35,385 nucleotides of DNA, taken from Streptomyces aureus (lineage in GTDB: Bacteria; Actinomycetota; Actinomycetes; Streptomycetales; Streptomycetaceae). The stretch's first letter is position 1, and every line of letters starts with the position of its first letter. A program made the translations under genes and the position numbers. The DNA lies in contig NZ_LIPQ01000133.1 of the NCBI RefSeq assembly GCF_001418135.1, forward strand, positions 1 to 35,385. The letters run 5' to 3'. The notes under the pieces were generated by a model. It was not told the origin of the DNA, did not search any database, and was given only the letters and a program-made list of their open reading frames with translations. Of the stretch, positions 10,101 through 16,568 are shown piece by piece.

Positions 10101-11435
10101 GAGCCGGGGGAGATCGAGGCCGCGCTGATGGCGCACGGTTCGGTGGTACAGGCCGCCGCGGTGGTACGGGAGGACCGGCCCGGCGACAAGCGCCTGGTCG
10201 CGTACGTGGTCGGCGAGACGGCGCCGGACGAGCTGCGCCGGCACGTCGCCGCCCGCCTGCCCGAGCACCTGGTCCCGTCCGCTTTCGTGGTCCTCGACGT
10301 CCTCCCTCGTACCGTCAACGGCAAACTCGACCGCCGCGCGCTGCCCGCACCCGACGACACCACCGCCTCCGAGGGCGGACGAGCACCCCGCAACCCCGCC
10401 GAGGAGATCCTGTGCGGTCTCTTCGCCGACAACCTCGGACTCGAATCCGTCAGCATCGACGACAACTTCTTCCACCGCGGCGGACACTCCCTCCGCGCCA
10501 CCCGCCTGATCAGCCGCATCCGCGCCGTCTGGGACACCCGCATCACCATCAGCGACCTGTTCCGGAGCCCCACGCCGGCCCTCCTCGCCGAGCAGATCGC
10601 GGCCGGCAGCGGCGACGACCCCCTCGGCACCGTGCTGCCCATCCGGGCCGTCGCGGAGACGAACTCCGGTGAGCCGCCCCTGTTCTGTGTCCACGCCGTG
10701 TCCGGGATGAGCTGGGGGTACGCCGGTCTGCTGCCCCACCTCGACCCGGACCGGCCGGTCGTCGCGCTCCAGGCCCGCAGGCTCGGCGGCCCGCACGACG
10801 CGCCGTCCTCCATCGAGGAGATGGCCGACGACTACCTCGCCGAGATCCGCCGGATCCAGCCGCACGGCCCGTACCACCTGCTCGGCTGGTCCTTCGGCGG
10901 TATGGTCGCGCACGCCGTGGCGGCCAGGCTGGAAGCGGCGGGGGAGGACGTGGCACTGCTGGCCCTGCTCGACTCCTATCCGCTGCCCGACGGGTTCCGT
11001 GCGCCGGCGATCGACGGCCGGCACGTGCTGACCGCCCTCCTCGGTTCCGCCGGCGAGACGGTGGAGGTGCGCTGCGCGGACACGACGCCGGACATCGGCG
11101 AACTCGCCGACGCGCTGCGCCGGTCGGACCCGGTGCTCGGCGCCCTCGAGCACGCGCAGGCGGCGGCCGTCGTGGCGGCCACCCTCGACAACCTGCGGAT
11201 GCGCTACCGGTACGTGCCGGACGTCCGGTACGGCGGCGACGCGGTGTTCTTCGACGCCACCGGCACTCCGGCTCCCTCGTCGGGGGCCGAAGCCTGGGCG
11301 CCGTACGTGACCGGCCGGGTCGAGGAGTTCGCCGTCGACTGCGAGCACGCCCGGATGACCGAGGCGGAGCCGCTGCGGGCGATCGGACGGGTCCTGGCCC
11401 GGCGCCTGCGGCCTGCCCGTACCGCCCGCATCTGA
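4146..11435 (+). CDS. NRPS, C-A-PCP-C-A-PCP-TE (termination subunit)
   Basis: Final two modules and chain release, 2429 residues. GTG at 4146 is chosen because GGGAG (4134-4138) lies 7 nt upstream and it overlaps the previous stop; an open frame continues upstream but does not encode NRPS sequence. C domain 1 begins at residue 2, with HHIASDG at 167-173. A1 runs from about 512 to 1009 and has pocket DAYWWGGTFK (valine-like). PCP serine is 1066. C2 starts near 1122, with HHIASDG at 1250. A2 runs from about 1581 to 2058, with pocket read as D-A-L-Q-M-A-G-G-F-K, which I do not recognise. PCP serine is 2115, in the variant FHRGGHSL. The type I thioesterase starts near 2178, with GWSFGG nucleophile Ser2249, Asp2276 and probable His2401. 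It should release the peptide by hydrolysis or cyclisation. C1 has an in-frame 30-bp repeat expansion. There is no N-terminal docking segment. Confidence 0.96.
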   Translation: MIPLSYAQQRLWFLAQLEGPSATYNIPLALRLTGALDTEALTLALGDVIARHESLRTVYPERDGTPYQEIREAGTRLELPVLTATEETLADVLAAESAHVFDLAVDLPVEARLIRLAKEDGPADADEEHVALVDADEEHAALVDADEEHIPLVDADEDEHVLLVVMHHIASDGWSIAPLLRDLAHAYRARVAGRAPEQDPLEIQYADYTLWQHELLGEADAEDSVMARQIAYWRERLAGLPAEATLPADRPRPAVASYRGDTRTLHCPPATHAALVELARGSGATLFMAAQAALATVLAASGAGTDVPVGSPVAGRTDEALDDLVGFFVNTLVLRTDVSGDPTFRELLERVRATDLAAWAHQDLPFDRLVEALNPERTGDRHPLFQVMLTLVQAGATASGASSVGDGFPGLRTRAEYSPTSTAKFDLTVGFDEHLTDDGRPGGLDITAEYATDLYDPETVEALLARLGRLLAEAVAHPDTPLSGLDLLDAAERTLLLDTWTGRATPVPDASLAALFAGQAVRTPDAVALTQAGRAYTYAEVDALTNRFAHRLGSLGVGPETVVAVLMERSVDLVLSLLAITKAGGVYAPLNAVDPASRLSRILADTAAPVLLVDPALAGHEIVTEATGVRIVPVDGLDRDPELDAHPETAPEVATHPDQWLYVMFTSGSTGVPKGVAVTHRNVAELALDHRWTRPAHARVLFHSPHTFDATTYELWAPWLTGGTVAVAPPGVLDTAAMATVLAEESITGLWLTAGLFRLVAEEDPGAFAGLGEVWTGGDVVPPEAVRRVMEACPNLTVVNGYGPTETTTFATSHPVRRPFDYDGALPIGRPLDNTRLYVLDDHLGLVAPGVPGELYIAGAGLARGYLGRPAQTAERFVADPYGSAGSRMYRTGDLVRWSREGEIEYLGRADQQVKLRGFRIEPGEIESALVAHDSVAQAAVIVREDRPGDKRLVAYVVGNGANGGNGGDAVTASCEIDTVALRGHAVDALPEYMVPSAFVVLDALPLTGNGKLDRRALPQPVLTGESDGRAPRDPVEEVLCGLFADVLGRASVTVDDHFLRLGGHSLLATRLVSRIRAALGARITVRDIFQHPTVAQLAELVAAGSGQPARPALTVQDRPARVPLSSAQQRLWFLDQLEGPSATYNIPLAVRLTGSLDADALRLALGDVVVRHESLRTVFRTADGEAHQHILAADGIDVPLPTAKATEESFPGLLAEESAKVFDLTTELPIRGALFELAADEHVLVVVTHHIASDGWSNAPFFADLGRAYEARCAGAAPGWAPLPAQYADYTLWQRDLLGAEQLPQLDHWRQALAGLPEEATLPADRPRPAVASYQGATLSVSCPAPVHRALTDLARETGTTAFMVAQAAVATVLARCGAGSDVPIGSPVAGRTDQALDDLVGFFVNTLVLRTDVGGDPTFREVLGRVRETDLSAWAHQDLPFDRLVEVLNPERSASRHPLFQVMLTVGDTAVGAPGLGDLRAEFVAPELRIAKFDLTFAFGERRAADGSPDGLDITVEYATDLYGPETIRRLLDRMLLLLESAATEPDARVGAMGLLQEDEREQLTAWAGARTDGPELGLDGLFAGQAARSPEAPALVFEDQVVSYGELDVWSNRLARHLTGRGVRPGDLVGVHVERSPQMVAALLAVLKAGAGYTMLDPLFPVERLNGVLEQVAPAAVVTQSHLATLSTSAVVVDLTAEVAEVSGLSGAAVVTGGSPESVACVMFTSGSTGLPKGVMASHRALAATFVGPDYLAFGPEQTFLQCSPVSWDAFALEVFGPLLHGGVCVLQPGQHTDPHLIAELVERHQVTTLQMSASLFNHMLDEYPAVFRGIREAMTAGEAASPAHVTRALTDHPQLHLLNGYGPAESMGFTTVFVIEPGVAAGAASIPVGGPLAGKHAYVLDANLELVAPGVPGELYVAGHGLAHGYIGQSALTADRFVANPYGPAGARMYRTGDLARWNKQGALEYLGRGDEQIKLRGFRIEPGEIEAALMAHGSVVQAAAVVREDRPGDKRLVAYVVGETAPDELRRHVAARLPEHLVPSAFVVLDVLPRTVNGKLDRRALPAPDDTTASEGGRAPRNPAEEILCGLFADNLGLESVSIDDNFFHRGGHSLRATRLISRIRAVWDTRITISDLFRSPTPALLAEQIAAGSGDDPLGTVLPIRAVAETNSGEPPLFCVHAVSGMSWGYAGLLPHLDPDRPVVALQARRLGGPHDAPSSIEEMADDYLAEIRRIQPHGPYHLLGWSFGGMVAHAVAARLEAAGEDVALLALLDSYPLPDGFRAPAIDGRHVLTALLGSAGETVEVRCADTTPDIGELADALRRSDPVLGALEHAQAAAVVAATLDNLRMRYRYVPDVRYGGDAVFFDATGTPAPSSGAEAWAPYVTGRVEEFAVDCEHARMTEAEPLRAIGRVLARRLRPARTARI
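4515..4637 (+). repeat. 30-bp in-frame tandem repeat, 3 full copies plus a 33-bp variant, inside NRPS C domain
   Basis: Units lie at 4515-4544, 4545-4574 and 4575-4604, then a variant at 4605-4637 with one extra codon. They encode DADEEHVALV, DADEEHAALV, DADEEHIPLV and DADEDEHVLLV. The sister C domains of this assembly line have a single ADDEHVLLLV-type strand at this point, immediately before the HHIASDG catalytic motif. The expansion therefore adds about 30 acidic residues right next to the active-site strand without breaking the frame. Confidence 0.95.
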
Positions 11436-11448
11436 GAACCCGGACGCA

Positions 11449-11487
11449 CGGGGCCCGTACGGCGGCTTCACCGCCGTACGGGCCCCG
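11449..11487 (+). terminator. Strong hairpin after the NRPS gene
   Basis: A perfect 17-bp GC-rich stem (11449-11465 with 11471-11487) closes a 5-nt loop, 13 nt after the NRPS stop codon. There is no T-tract, as is common for actinobacterial terminators. It suggests that the downstream biosynthetic operon has its own promoter in 11490-11640, where I see no convincing promoter motif. Confidence 0.8.
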
Positions 11488-11646
11488 GCGCGTCCCCCGA
11501 CGACGGCCGGCCGCGTACCGAACTGCCCGCATACTGCCGCCCGACCAGCCGGATCCCGGCCCCCGCGCTGCCTAGCGTGTGGGTGTCCGCACGATCGGCC
11601 AGGCCCTGTGAGTGGTGCGGTCCGGCCCCCAGAGGAAGTCAAGGAC

Positions 11647-12564
11647 ATGGTGGATCATTCCGGTTGGCGGGTCGGCGTCGCCTCGGCCCCGATACATCAC
11701 GGCGAAATTCTCCAGGGCGTCTTTCCGCACCAGGGCCAGCTCACCCGGGGACTGGTCACCCTGCCGTGCACCGTTTACACCACCCGGGCCTCGTTCATCC
11801 CCGCGCGGGGCGAGGAGCTGACCGTCTACCCGACCTGGAAGACCAAGGCGCGACGGGCCGCCCAGCTCACCGCCGAGGCCTGCGTCCCGCCCGGGGAGGG
11901 ACCGGTGGGCGGACATCTCGAACTCACCGGCGACGTGCCGCTCTGCCGCGGCTTCGGATCCTCCACGAGCGACGTTCTCGCCGCGGTCTGGGCCGTCCAG
12001 GACGCCCTGGTGTCCCCGCTGCCCCCCGAGGAGATCGCCAGGATCGCGGTGCGGGCCGAGACGGCGTCCGACTCCCTCATGTTCAACGAGAGTTCGGTGC
12101 TGTTCGCGCAGCGCGAGGGCAAGGTCATCGAGGACTTCGGGTACCGCATGCCGGCCGTGCGGGTCCTCGGCTTCGGCTCGCGGCCCGAGAACGAGGGCAA
12201 AGGCGTCGACACACTGGCCTTCCCGCCCGCCGAGTACGGCAGCGCCGAACTCGAACTCTTCGCCGAACTCCAGGTGATGCTGCGCGAGGCCATCCACACC
12301 AAGGACGTCGCCCTCGTCGGCGCCGTCGCCACCGCCAGCACCGACATCAACCAGCGGCACCTGCCCATCACGCGCCTCGACGGCCTGCGCTCCATCGTGC
12401 GGGAGACCGGCGCCCTCGGCATCCAGGCCGCGCACAGCGGGGACATCGCCGGGCTCCTCTACGACCGCGACGACCCCGAGGTCGAGGCCCGCACCGAGCA
12501 CGCCCAGCGACTCCTGCACAACATCGGCATCCACGAGCAGTGGATCTTCACGACGGGTGACTGA
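11647..12564 (+). CDS. GHMP-family kinase, PduX-like L-threonine kinase
   Basis: Predicted to phosphorylate the side-chain hydroxyl of L-threonine (or a similar hydroxy amino acid) using ATP; 305 residues. It matches the pattern I know from PduX throughout: APIHHGEILQG near residue 14, the GHMP phosphate loop PLCRGFGSSTSD at 98-109, ETASDSLMF in the middle, and AAHSGDIAGLLYDR near the C-terminus. ATG at 11647 is preferred over an in-frame GTG at 11608 because AGAGGAAG (11631-11638) lies just upstream of it and PduX homologues begin only a few residues before the first motif. It is the first gene of the operon downstream of the NRPS hairpin, and the next gene starts 1 nt after its stop. PduX itself serves cobalamin synthesis, but nothing cobalamin-related is nearby, so phosphothreonine for the next enzyme is the better reading. 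Confidence 0.88.
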   Translation: MVDHSGWRVGVASAPIHHGEILQGVFPHQGQLTRGLVTLPCTVYTTRASFIPARGEELTVYPTWKTKARRAAQLTAEACVPPGEGPVGGHLELTGDVPLCRGFGSSTSDVLAAVWAVQDALVSPLPPEEIARIAVRAETASDSLMFNESSVLFAQREGKVIEDFGYRMPAVRVLGFGSRPENEGKGVDTLAFPPAEYGSAELELFAELQVMLREAIHTKDVALVGAVATASTDINQRHLPITRLDGLRSIVRETGALGIQAAHSGDIAGLLYDRDDPEVEARTEHAQRLLHNIGIHEQWIFTTGD

Positions 12565-12565
12565 C

Positions 12566-13723
12566 ATGACTACGACCACGATCGCGGGCGTCGGCAGGCT
12601 GCACGACTCGGTGGTGGACGCCACCGAACTGCCCCGCATCATCCAGGTGACCGACAACCTCTACGCGGCGGCGTTCAGCCTGATGAAGCTGCTGCCGGCG
12701 CGTTTCATCATCGACCGGGCCGAGGCCGCCGGGCTGCTGCGGCCCGGCGGCCGCGTCATCGAGACCTCCTCGGGCACCTTCGCGCTCGGCCTGGCGATGG
12801 TGTGCCGGCTGCGCGGCTACGACCTGACCATCGTCGGCGACTCCGCCATCGACCGCGACCTGCGCAACCGGCTGGAGATGCTCGGCGCCGGCGTCGAGAT
12901 CGTCGAGTACGCCGGGCAGAGCGGCGGCATCCAGGGCGCCCGCCTCGCCCGCGTCGAGGAACTGCGCCGGCTCCACCCCGACAGCTTCGTGCCCGGCCAG
13001 TACGACAACCCCGACAACCCCGGCGCCTACGCCGTGGTCGCCGACCTCATCGGGGAGACCGTCGGATCCGTGGACTGCCTGGTGGGCCCGGTCGGTTCCG
13101 GCGGCTCCACCGGTGGCCTCGCCGCCGCCCTGCGTCCCGCCGACCCGGCGCTGCACCTCGTCGGCGTGGACACCCACGGCTCGATCATCTTCGGCTCGCC
13201 CGACGGACCGCGCACCCTGCGGGGCCTCGGCAGCAGCATCCACCCGGGCAACGTGCGCCACAGCGCCTACGACGAGGTGCACTGGGTCACCGCGCCCGAG
13301 GCCTTCCACGCCACCCACGAACTCTTCCGCAACCACGGCCTGTTCATGGGCCCCACCAGTGGTGCCTCCTTCCAGGTCGCCTCCTGGTGGGCCGCGCGCA
13401 ACCCGGACAGCAAGGTCGTCATGGTGCTGCCCGACGAGGGCTACCGCTACCAGTCCACCGTCTACCACGCCGAGTGGCTGCGCGAGCAGGGCATCGAGCC
13501 GGCGCCGACCCCCGGCGGCCCGGTCACGGTCGACCACCCGCTGGACGCCCCGTCCTCGTGGACCCGGCTGGTGTGGGCCCGCCGGGGCTTCGACGACGTG
13601 ATGACGCCGGAGGTCCACGGCCTCGGCGACGTGATGACCACGGAGGTCCACGGCCTCGCCGACGTGATGACCACCGAGGCCCACGCCCTCGGCGGCCCGA
13701 CGACGCCGGAGGTCCGGTCGTGA
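12566..13723 (+). CDS. SbnA-like PLP-dependent beta-replacement enzyme (cysteine synthase superfamily)
   Basis: Fold type II PLP enzyme, 385 residues. By manual alignment it resembles SbnA, which replaces the phosphate of O-phosphoserine with glutamate. Shared blocks include MKLLPARFII (Schiff-base Lys41, matching SbnA MKDRPAKYII), ETSSGTFALGLAM, the glycine-rich phosphate loop GSGGSTGG, VGVDTHGSIIFG and PDEGYRYQSTVY. The usual SGN of the asparagine loop is SGT here. With a threonine kinase upstream, the likely reaction is replacement of phosphate on O-phosphothreonine by an amino acid, probably aspartate because a fumarate-releasing lyase follows. ATG 12566 is chosen over GTG 12557 because GGGTGA lies just upstream of the ATG. 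The last 40 or so residues are a 33-bp tandem-repeat tail not seen in SbnA. The stop overlaps the next start (GTGA). Confidence 0.9.
   Translation: MTTTTIAGVGRLHDSVVDATELPRIIQVTDNLYAAAFSLMKLLPARFIIDRAEAAGLLRPGGRVIETSSGTFALGLAMVCRLRGYDLTIVGDSAIDRDLRNRLEMLGAGVEIVEYAGQSGGIQGARLARVEELRRLHPDSFVPGQYDNPDNPGAYAVVADLIGETVGSVDCLVGPVGSGGSTGGLAAALRPADPALHLVGVDTHGSIIFGSPDGPRTLRGLGSSIHPGNVRHSAYDEVHWVTAPEAFHATHELFRNHGLFMGPTSGASFQVASWWAARNPDSKVVMVLPDEGYRYQSTVYHAEWLREQGIEPAPTPGGPVTVDHPLDAPSSWTRLVWARRGFDDVMTPEVHGLGDVMTTEVHGLADVMTTEAHALGGPTTPEVRS
13595..13714 (+). repeat. 33-bp in-frame tandem repeat at the 3' end of the PLP-enzyme gene
   Basis: Three units lie at 13595-13627, 13628-13660 and 13661-13693, encoding DVMTPEVHGLG, DVMTTEVHGLA and DVMTTEAHALG. 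A decayed fourth unit (GPTTPEV) follows. The array sits beyond the conserved catalytic fold and ends at the overlap with the ATP-grasp gene. Confidence 0.93.
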
Positions 13724-15000
13724 CCACCCCGCTGCTGCTCCTCGTCGAGTCCAACACCACCGGCACGGGGCGCCAGTTCGCCGCCCGGGCCCGCGATCTC
13801 GGAGTCGTGCCCGTCCTGCTGAGCGCCGATCCCGCCCGCTATCCGTACGCCGCCGAGGACGGGCTGCGCACCGTCGTCGTGGACACCGCGGACGACGACG
13901 CCCTGTGGGCCGCCGTGACCGGCCTCGCCGCCGCCGCGCCGGTCGCCGGGGTGCTCTCCAGCTCCGAGTACTACGTCGCCACGGCCGCCGGACTCGCCGC
14001 CCGCCTCGGGCTTCCCGGCCCGTCCGCCGACGCCGTCCGCGCCTGCCGCGACAAGGCCGCGCAGCGCCGCGCCCTGGCCGGGGCCGGGGTGCCCGTGCCC
14101 CGCTTCTCGGTGGCCGGCGACGTCGCCGAGGCGGTCGCCGCCGCCCAGTGGCTCGGCGGCCCCGTCGTCGTCAAGCCGGTGCAGGGCTCGGGGAGCCTGG
14201 GCGTGCGCCTGTGCGGCGACCGGGACGAGGTGGCCGAGCACGCGAAGGGGCTGCTGGCCGCCACCGTCAACGAGCGCGGTCTGCGCACGCCGGGTGTGGT
14301 CCTCGTCGAGCAGTACCTGACCGGGCGCGAGTTCTCGGTGGAGGTCTTCGGTGAGGAGGCCGTCGTCACGGTCGCCAAACACGTCGGCGCGCCCCCGGTG
14401 TTCGTCGAGACGGGGCACGACGTGCCCGCCGTCCTGCCCGCCGCGCGGGCCGCCGCGCTCGTCGACACGGCCGTACGCGCCGTCCAGGCCCTCGGCCTGG
14501 GCTGGGGCGCGGCCCATGTCGAGCTCCGGCTCGACGGGGACGTCGCCCGCGTCATCGAGGTCAACCCGCGGCTGGCCGGCGGCATGATCCCGGAGCTCGT
14601 GCGCCGGGCACGCGGCGTCGACCTGGTCGGCGCCCAGGTGCGGGCCGCACTCGGCGAGCCCGTCGACCTCGCCGGTACGCCGGACGCCGCGGGCGCGGCC
14701 TCGATCCGCTTCCTGACGGCAGGCACCGAGAGCGTCCTCGCGGACGTGGCCGCCGCCGAGGCGGCGGCCCGCGCCGTGCCCGGTGTCGTCGACACCGCCG
14801 TCTACCGCCCGGCCGGAACCACGGTCGCACCGGCCGAGGACTTCCGCGGACGGGTGGGCCATGTGATCGCGGCCGGTACGGCTTCGGGGGAGTCCGCCGA
14901 GGCGGCCGAGACCGCCCTCACGCTGGGAATCGCCAGAGCGCTGACGCCGGTGCCGGCGGTGCCTGCGGACGTGCCGGTGAGGGAGGCGGTGCCGGTATGA
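13720..15000 (+). CDS. ATP-grasp family ligase
   Basis: An ATP-grasp enzyme of 426 residues, the family that joins a carboxylate (through an acyl-phosphate) to an amine or other nucleophile. Visible features are an N-terminal Rossmann-like region, ATP-binding lysines at 112 and 152 (VVVKPVQGSGSLGV), the adenine-binding segment VVLVEQYLTGREFSVEV near 193-209, and the metal-binding motif VIEVNPRLAGG with Glu280 and Asn282. The C-terminal 100 or so residues resemble the tail of carboxylase/ligase-type members. GTG 13720 overlaps the previous stop by 4 nt, and its own stop overlaps the next gene by 4 nt, so it is translationally coupled within the operon. Its substrate cannot be told from sequence. 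It might attach an amino acid to the diamino acid or its adduct, or make a protected intermediate. Confidence 0.9.
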   Translation: MTTPLLLLVESNTTGTGRQFAARARDLGVVPVLLSADPARYPYAAEDGLRTVVVDTADDDALWAAVTGLAAAAPVAGVLSSSEYYVATAAGLAARLGLPGPSADAVRACRDKAAQRRALAGAGVPVPRFSVAGDVAEAVAAAQWLGGPVVVKPVQGSGSLGVRLCGDRDEVAEHAKGLLAATVNERGLRTPGVVLVEQYLTGREFSVEVFGEEAVVTVAKHVGAPPVFVETGHDVPAVLPAARAAALVDTAVRAVQALGLGWGAAHVELRLDGDVARVIEVNPRLAGGMIPELVRRARGVDLVGAQVRAALGEPVDLAGTPDAAGAASIRFLTAGTESVLADVAAAEAAARAVPGVVDTAVYRPAGTTVAPAEDFRGRVGHVIAAGTASGESAEAAETALTLGIARALTPVPAVPADVPVREAVPV

Positions 15001-16568
15001 GCGACAGCGTCACCGGTACGAGCGGCACGCAGGAGGCGGGCGTCCACACCGGCCGGCTCCGCACCGGGCTCGACCCGCGCGCCCATCGCATCGTCTACGA
15101 CCAGTACCGCACCGACGACGGCGACCCGGTGGGCGACGAACTGCGGCTGATCAGCGAGGTCGACCGGGCCCATCTGGTGATGCTCGCCGAGCGCGGCATC
15201 GTGGACCCGGGCCGCGCCGCGGCCCTCCTCGACACCGTCGACGCCCTGCGGGCCGAGGACTTCGCCCCCGTACGGGCCCGGCCCATGCCGCGCGGCCTGT
15301 ACCTGGCGTACGAGGGCTGGCTCGTCGACCGGCTCGGCCAGGAGACCGGCGGGGTGCTGCACACCGGGCGCTCCCGCAACGACCTCAACGCCACCACCGT
15401 ACGACTCAAGGTGCGCGGCCCCTACGGACAGCTCCTGGACGAGGTGGCCGAGCTGGCGCGGGTCCTGCTCGACAAGGGGGAGGCCTACCGGGACGTCACC
15501 ATGCCCGCGTACACCCACGGCCAGCCCGCCGTGCCCATCAGCTACGGCCACTATCTGACCGGGGTCGCGGGCGGCGTGCTGCGCTCGCTCGCCGGACTGC
15601 TCGACGCGGGGCGGGAGATCGACGTCAACCCGCTCGGCGCGGGGGCCGTCGGCGGGACCTCCGTGCCGGTGGACCCGGCCCGTACCGCGGACCTCCTCGG
15701 CTTCACCGCCGCCGTGCCCAACTCGGTCGACGCGGTCGCCTCCCGCGACTTCGCGCTGCGCATGCTCTCCGCCGCCGCCGTCCTCGGCGTCCTCATGGCC
15801 CGGGTGGCCCGTGACCTGACCTGGTGGACGACGGAGGAGTTCGGGCTGCTTCGGATGGCCGACGACCTGGTCGGCTCCAGCTCGATGATGCCGCAGAAGC
15901 GCAACCCCTTCCTGCTCGAACACATCCAGGGCCGCTCCACCGCCGCCCTCGCCGGGTTCACCGGCGCCGCGGCGGCCATGTCCACCGCCGGCTACACCAA
16001 CGCCATCGCCGTCGGCACCGAGGCCGCCCGCCATCTGTGGCCCGGTCTCGCCGACACCACCCAGGCGGTGACCCTGCTCCGGCTCGTCGTCGACGGGGCG
16101 GAACCCGACCGTGACCGGATGCGGGACCGGGCCCGGGAGGGCTTCACCTCGGCGACCTACCTCGCCGAACGCCTCGTCGTCGACGGCATCCCCTTCCGCA
16201 CCGCCCACCACCTGGTCGGCGAGACCGTCCTCGGCGCCCTCGACAGCGGTACGCCGCTGTCCGAGGCGGCCCGCGCCCAGCCCGACGTGGCCGCGGCAGC
16301 CGCCGGATACCCGGCCGACTGGCTCGACCCGGAGACGGTGGCCGCCGCCTGCGCCCACGGCGGTGGCCCCGGCGGCACCGGACCGGACCGGGCCCTGGCC
16401 CGTGCGCGGGCCGAACTCGCTGCCCTCACCGCCGAGTCGGCGGCCCGCCGCGCACGCTGGTCCGACGCCGCCGAGCGCCTTTCGGCCGAGGCCGCGAAGG
16501 TGGTGGCCGTCTCGTCGGACGACGCGCCGCCCGAGGACGAGGCCGCCAAGGCGGTGGCCGTCCGATGA
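14997..16568 (+). CDS. Argininosuccinate-lyase-like enzyme (fumarase/aspartase superfamily)
   Basis: Predicted to eliminate fumarate from an N-substituted aspartate; 523 residues. Superfamily motifs are present: HTGRSRND at 122-129 (ASL has HTARSRND), AYTHGQPA at 171-178 with the conserved His174, GAGAVGGTSVPVD near 214, and the flexible catalytic loop SSSMMPQKRNP at 294-304. There is no argG or other arginine gene nearby, and the gene sits directly behind an SbnA-like enzyme and a kinase. A biosynthetic substrate such as an aspartate-threonine-derived adduct, giving 2,3-diaminobutyrate and fumarate, is therefore more likely than argininosuccinate. It is longer than typical ASL (about 460-470), owing to an extended C-terminal region of low-complexity Ala/Glu/Val sequence. 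ATGA overlaps join it to the genes on both sides. Confidence 0.9.
   Translation: MSDSVTGTSGTQEAGVHTGRLRTGLDPRAHRIVYDQYRTDDGDPVGDELRLISEVDRAHLVMLAERGIVDPGRAAALLDTVDALRAEDFAPVRARPMPRGLYLAYEGWLVDRLGQETGGVLHTGRSRNDLNATTVRLKVRGPYGQLLDEVAELARVLLDKGEAYRDVTMPAYTHGQPAVPISYGHYLTGVAGGVLRSLAGLLDAGREIDVNPLGAGAVGGTSVPVDPARTADLLGFTAAVPNSVDAVASRDFALRMLSAAAVLGVLMARVARDLTWWTTEEFGLLRMADDLVGSSSMMPQKRNPFLLEHIQGRSTAALAGFTGAAAAMSTAGYTNAIAVGTEAARHLWPGLADTTQAVTLLRLVVDGAEPDRDRMRDRAREGFTSATYLAERLVVDGIPFRTAHHLVGETVLGALDSGTPLSEAARAQPDVAAAAAGYPADWLDPETVAAACAHGGGPGGTGPDRALARARAELAALTAESAARRARWSDAAERLSAEAAKVVAVSSDDAPPEDEAAKAVAVR

Noticed and set aside
11608..11646. Earlier GTG start for the threonine kinase
   Set aside because: No ribosome site precedes it, while AGAGGAAG lies ahead of ATG 11647, and kinase homologues have little sequence before the first motif.
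12680..12720. Apparent loss of the PLP lysine in the SbnA-like enzyme
   Set aside because: A first alignment put Ile at the lysine position, but matching ARFIIDRAEAAGLL to the SbnA segment AKYIIEHGIKHGLI puts Lys41 at the Schiff-base position, so the enzyme looks competent.
14997..16568. Arginine biosynthesis argH
   Set aside because: Motifs fit argininosuccinate lyase, but the overlapping neighbours are kinase, SbnA-like, ATP-grasp and exporter genes, with no argG or other arg genes, so a primary arginine role is unlikely.
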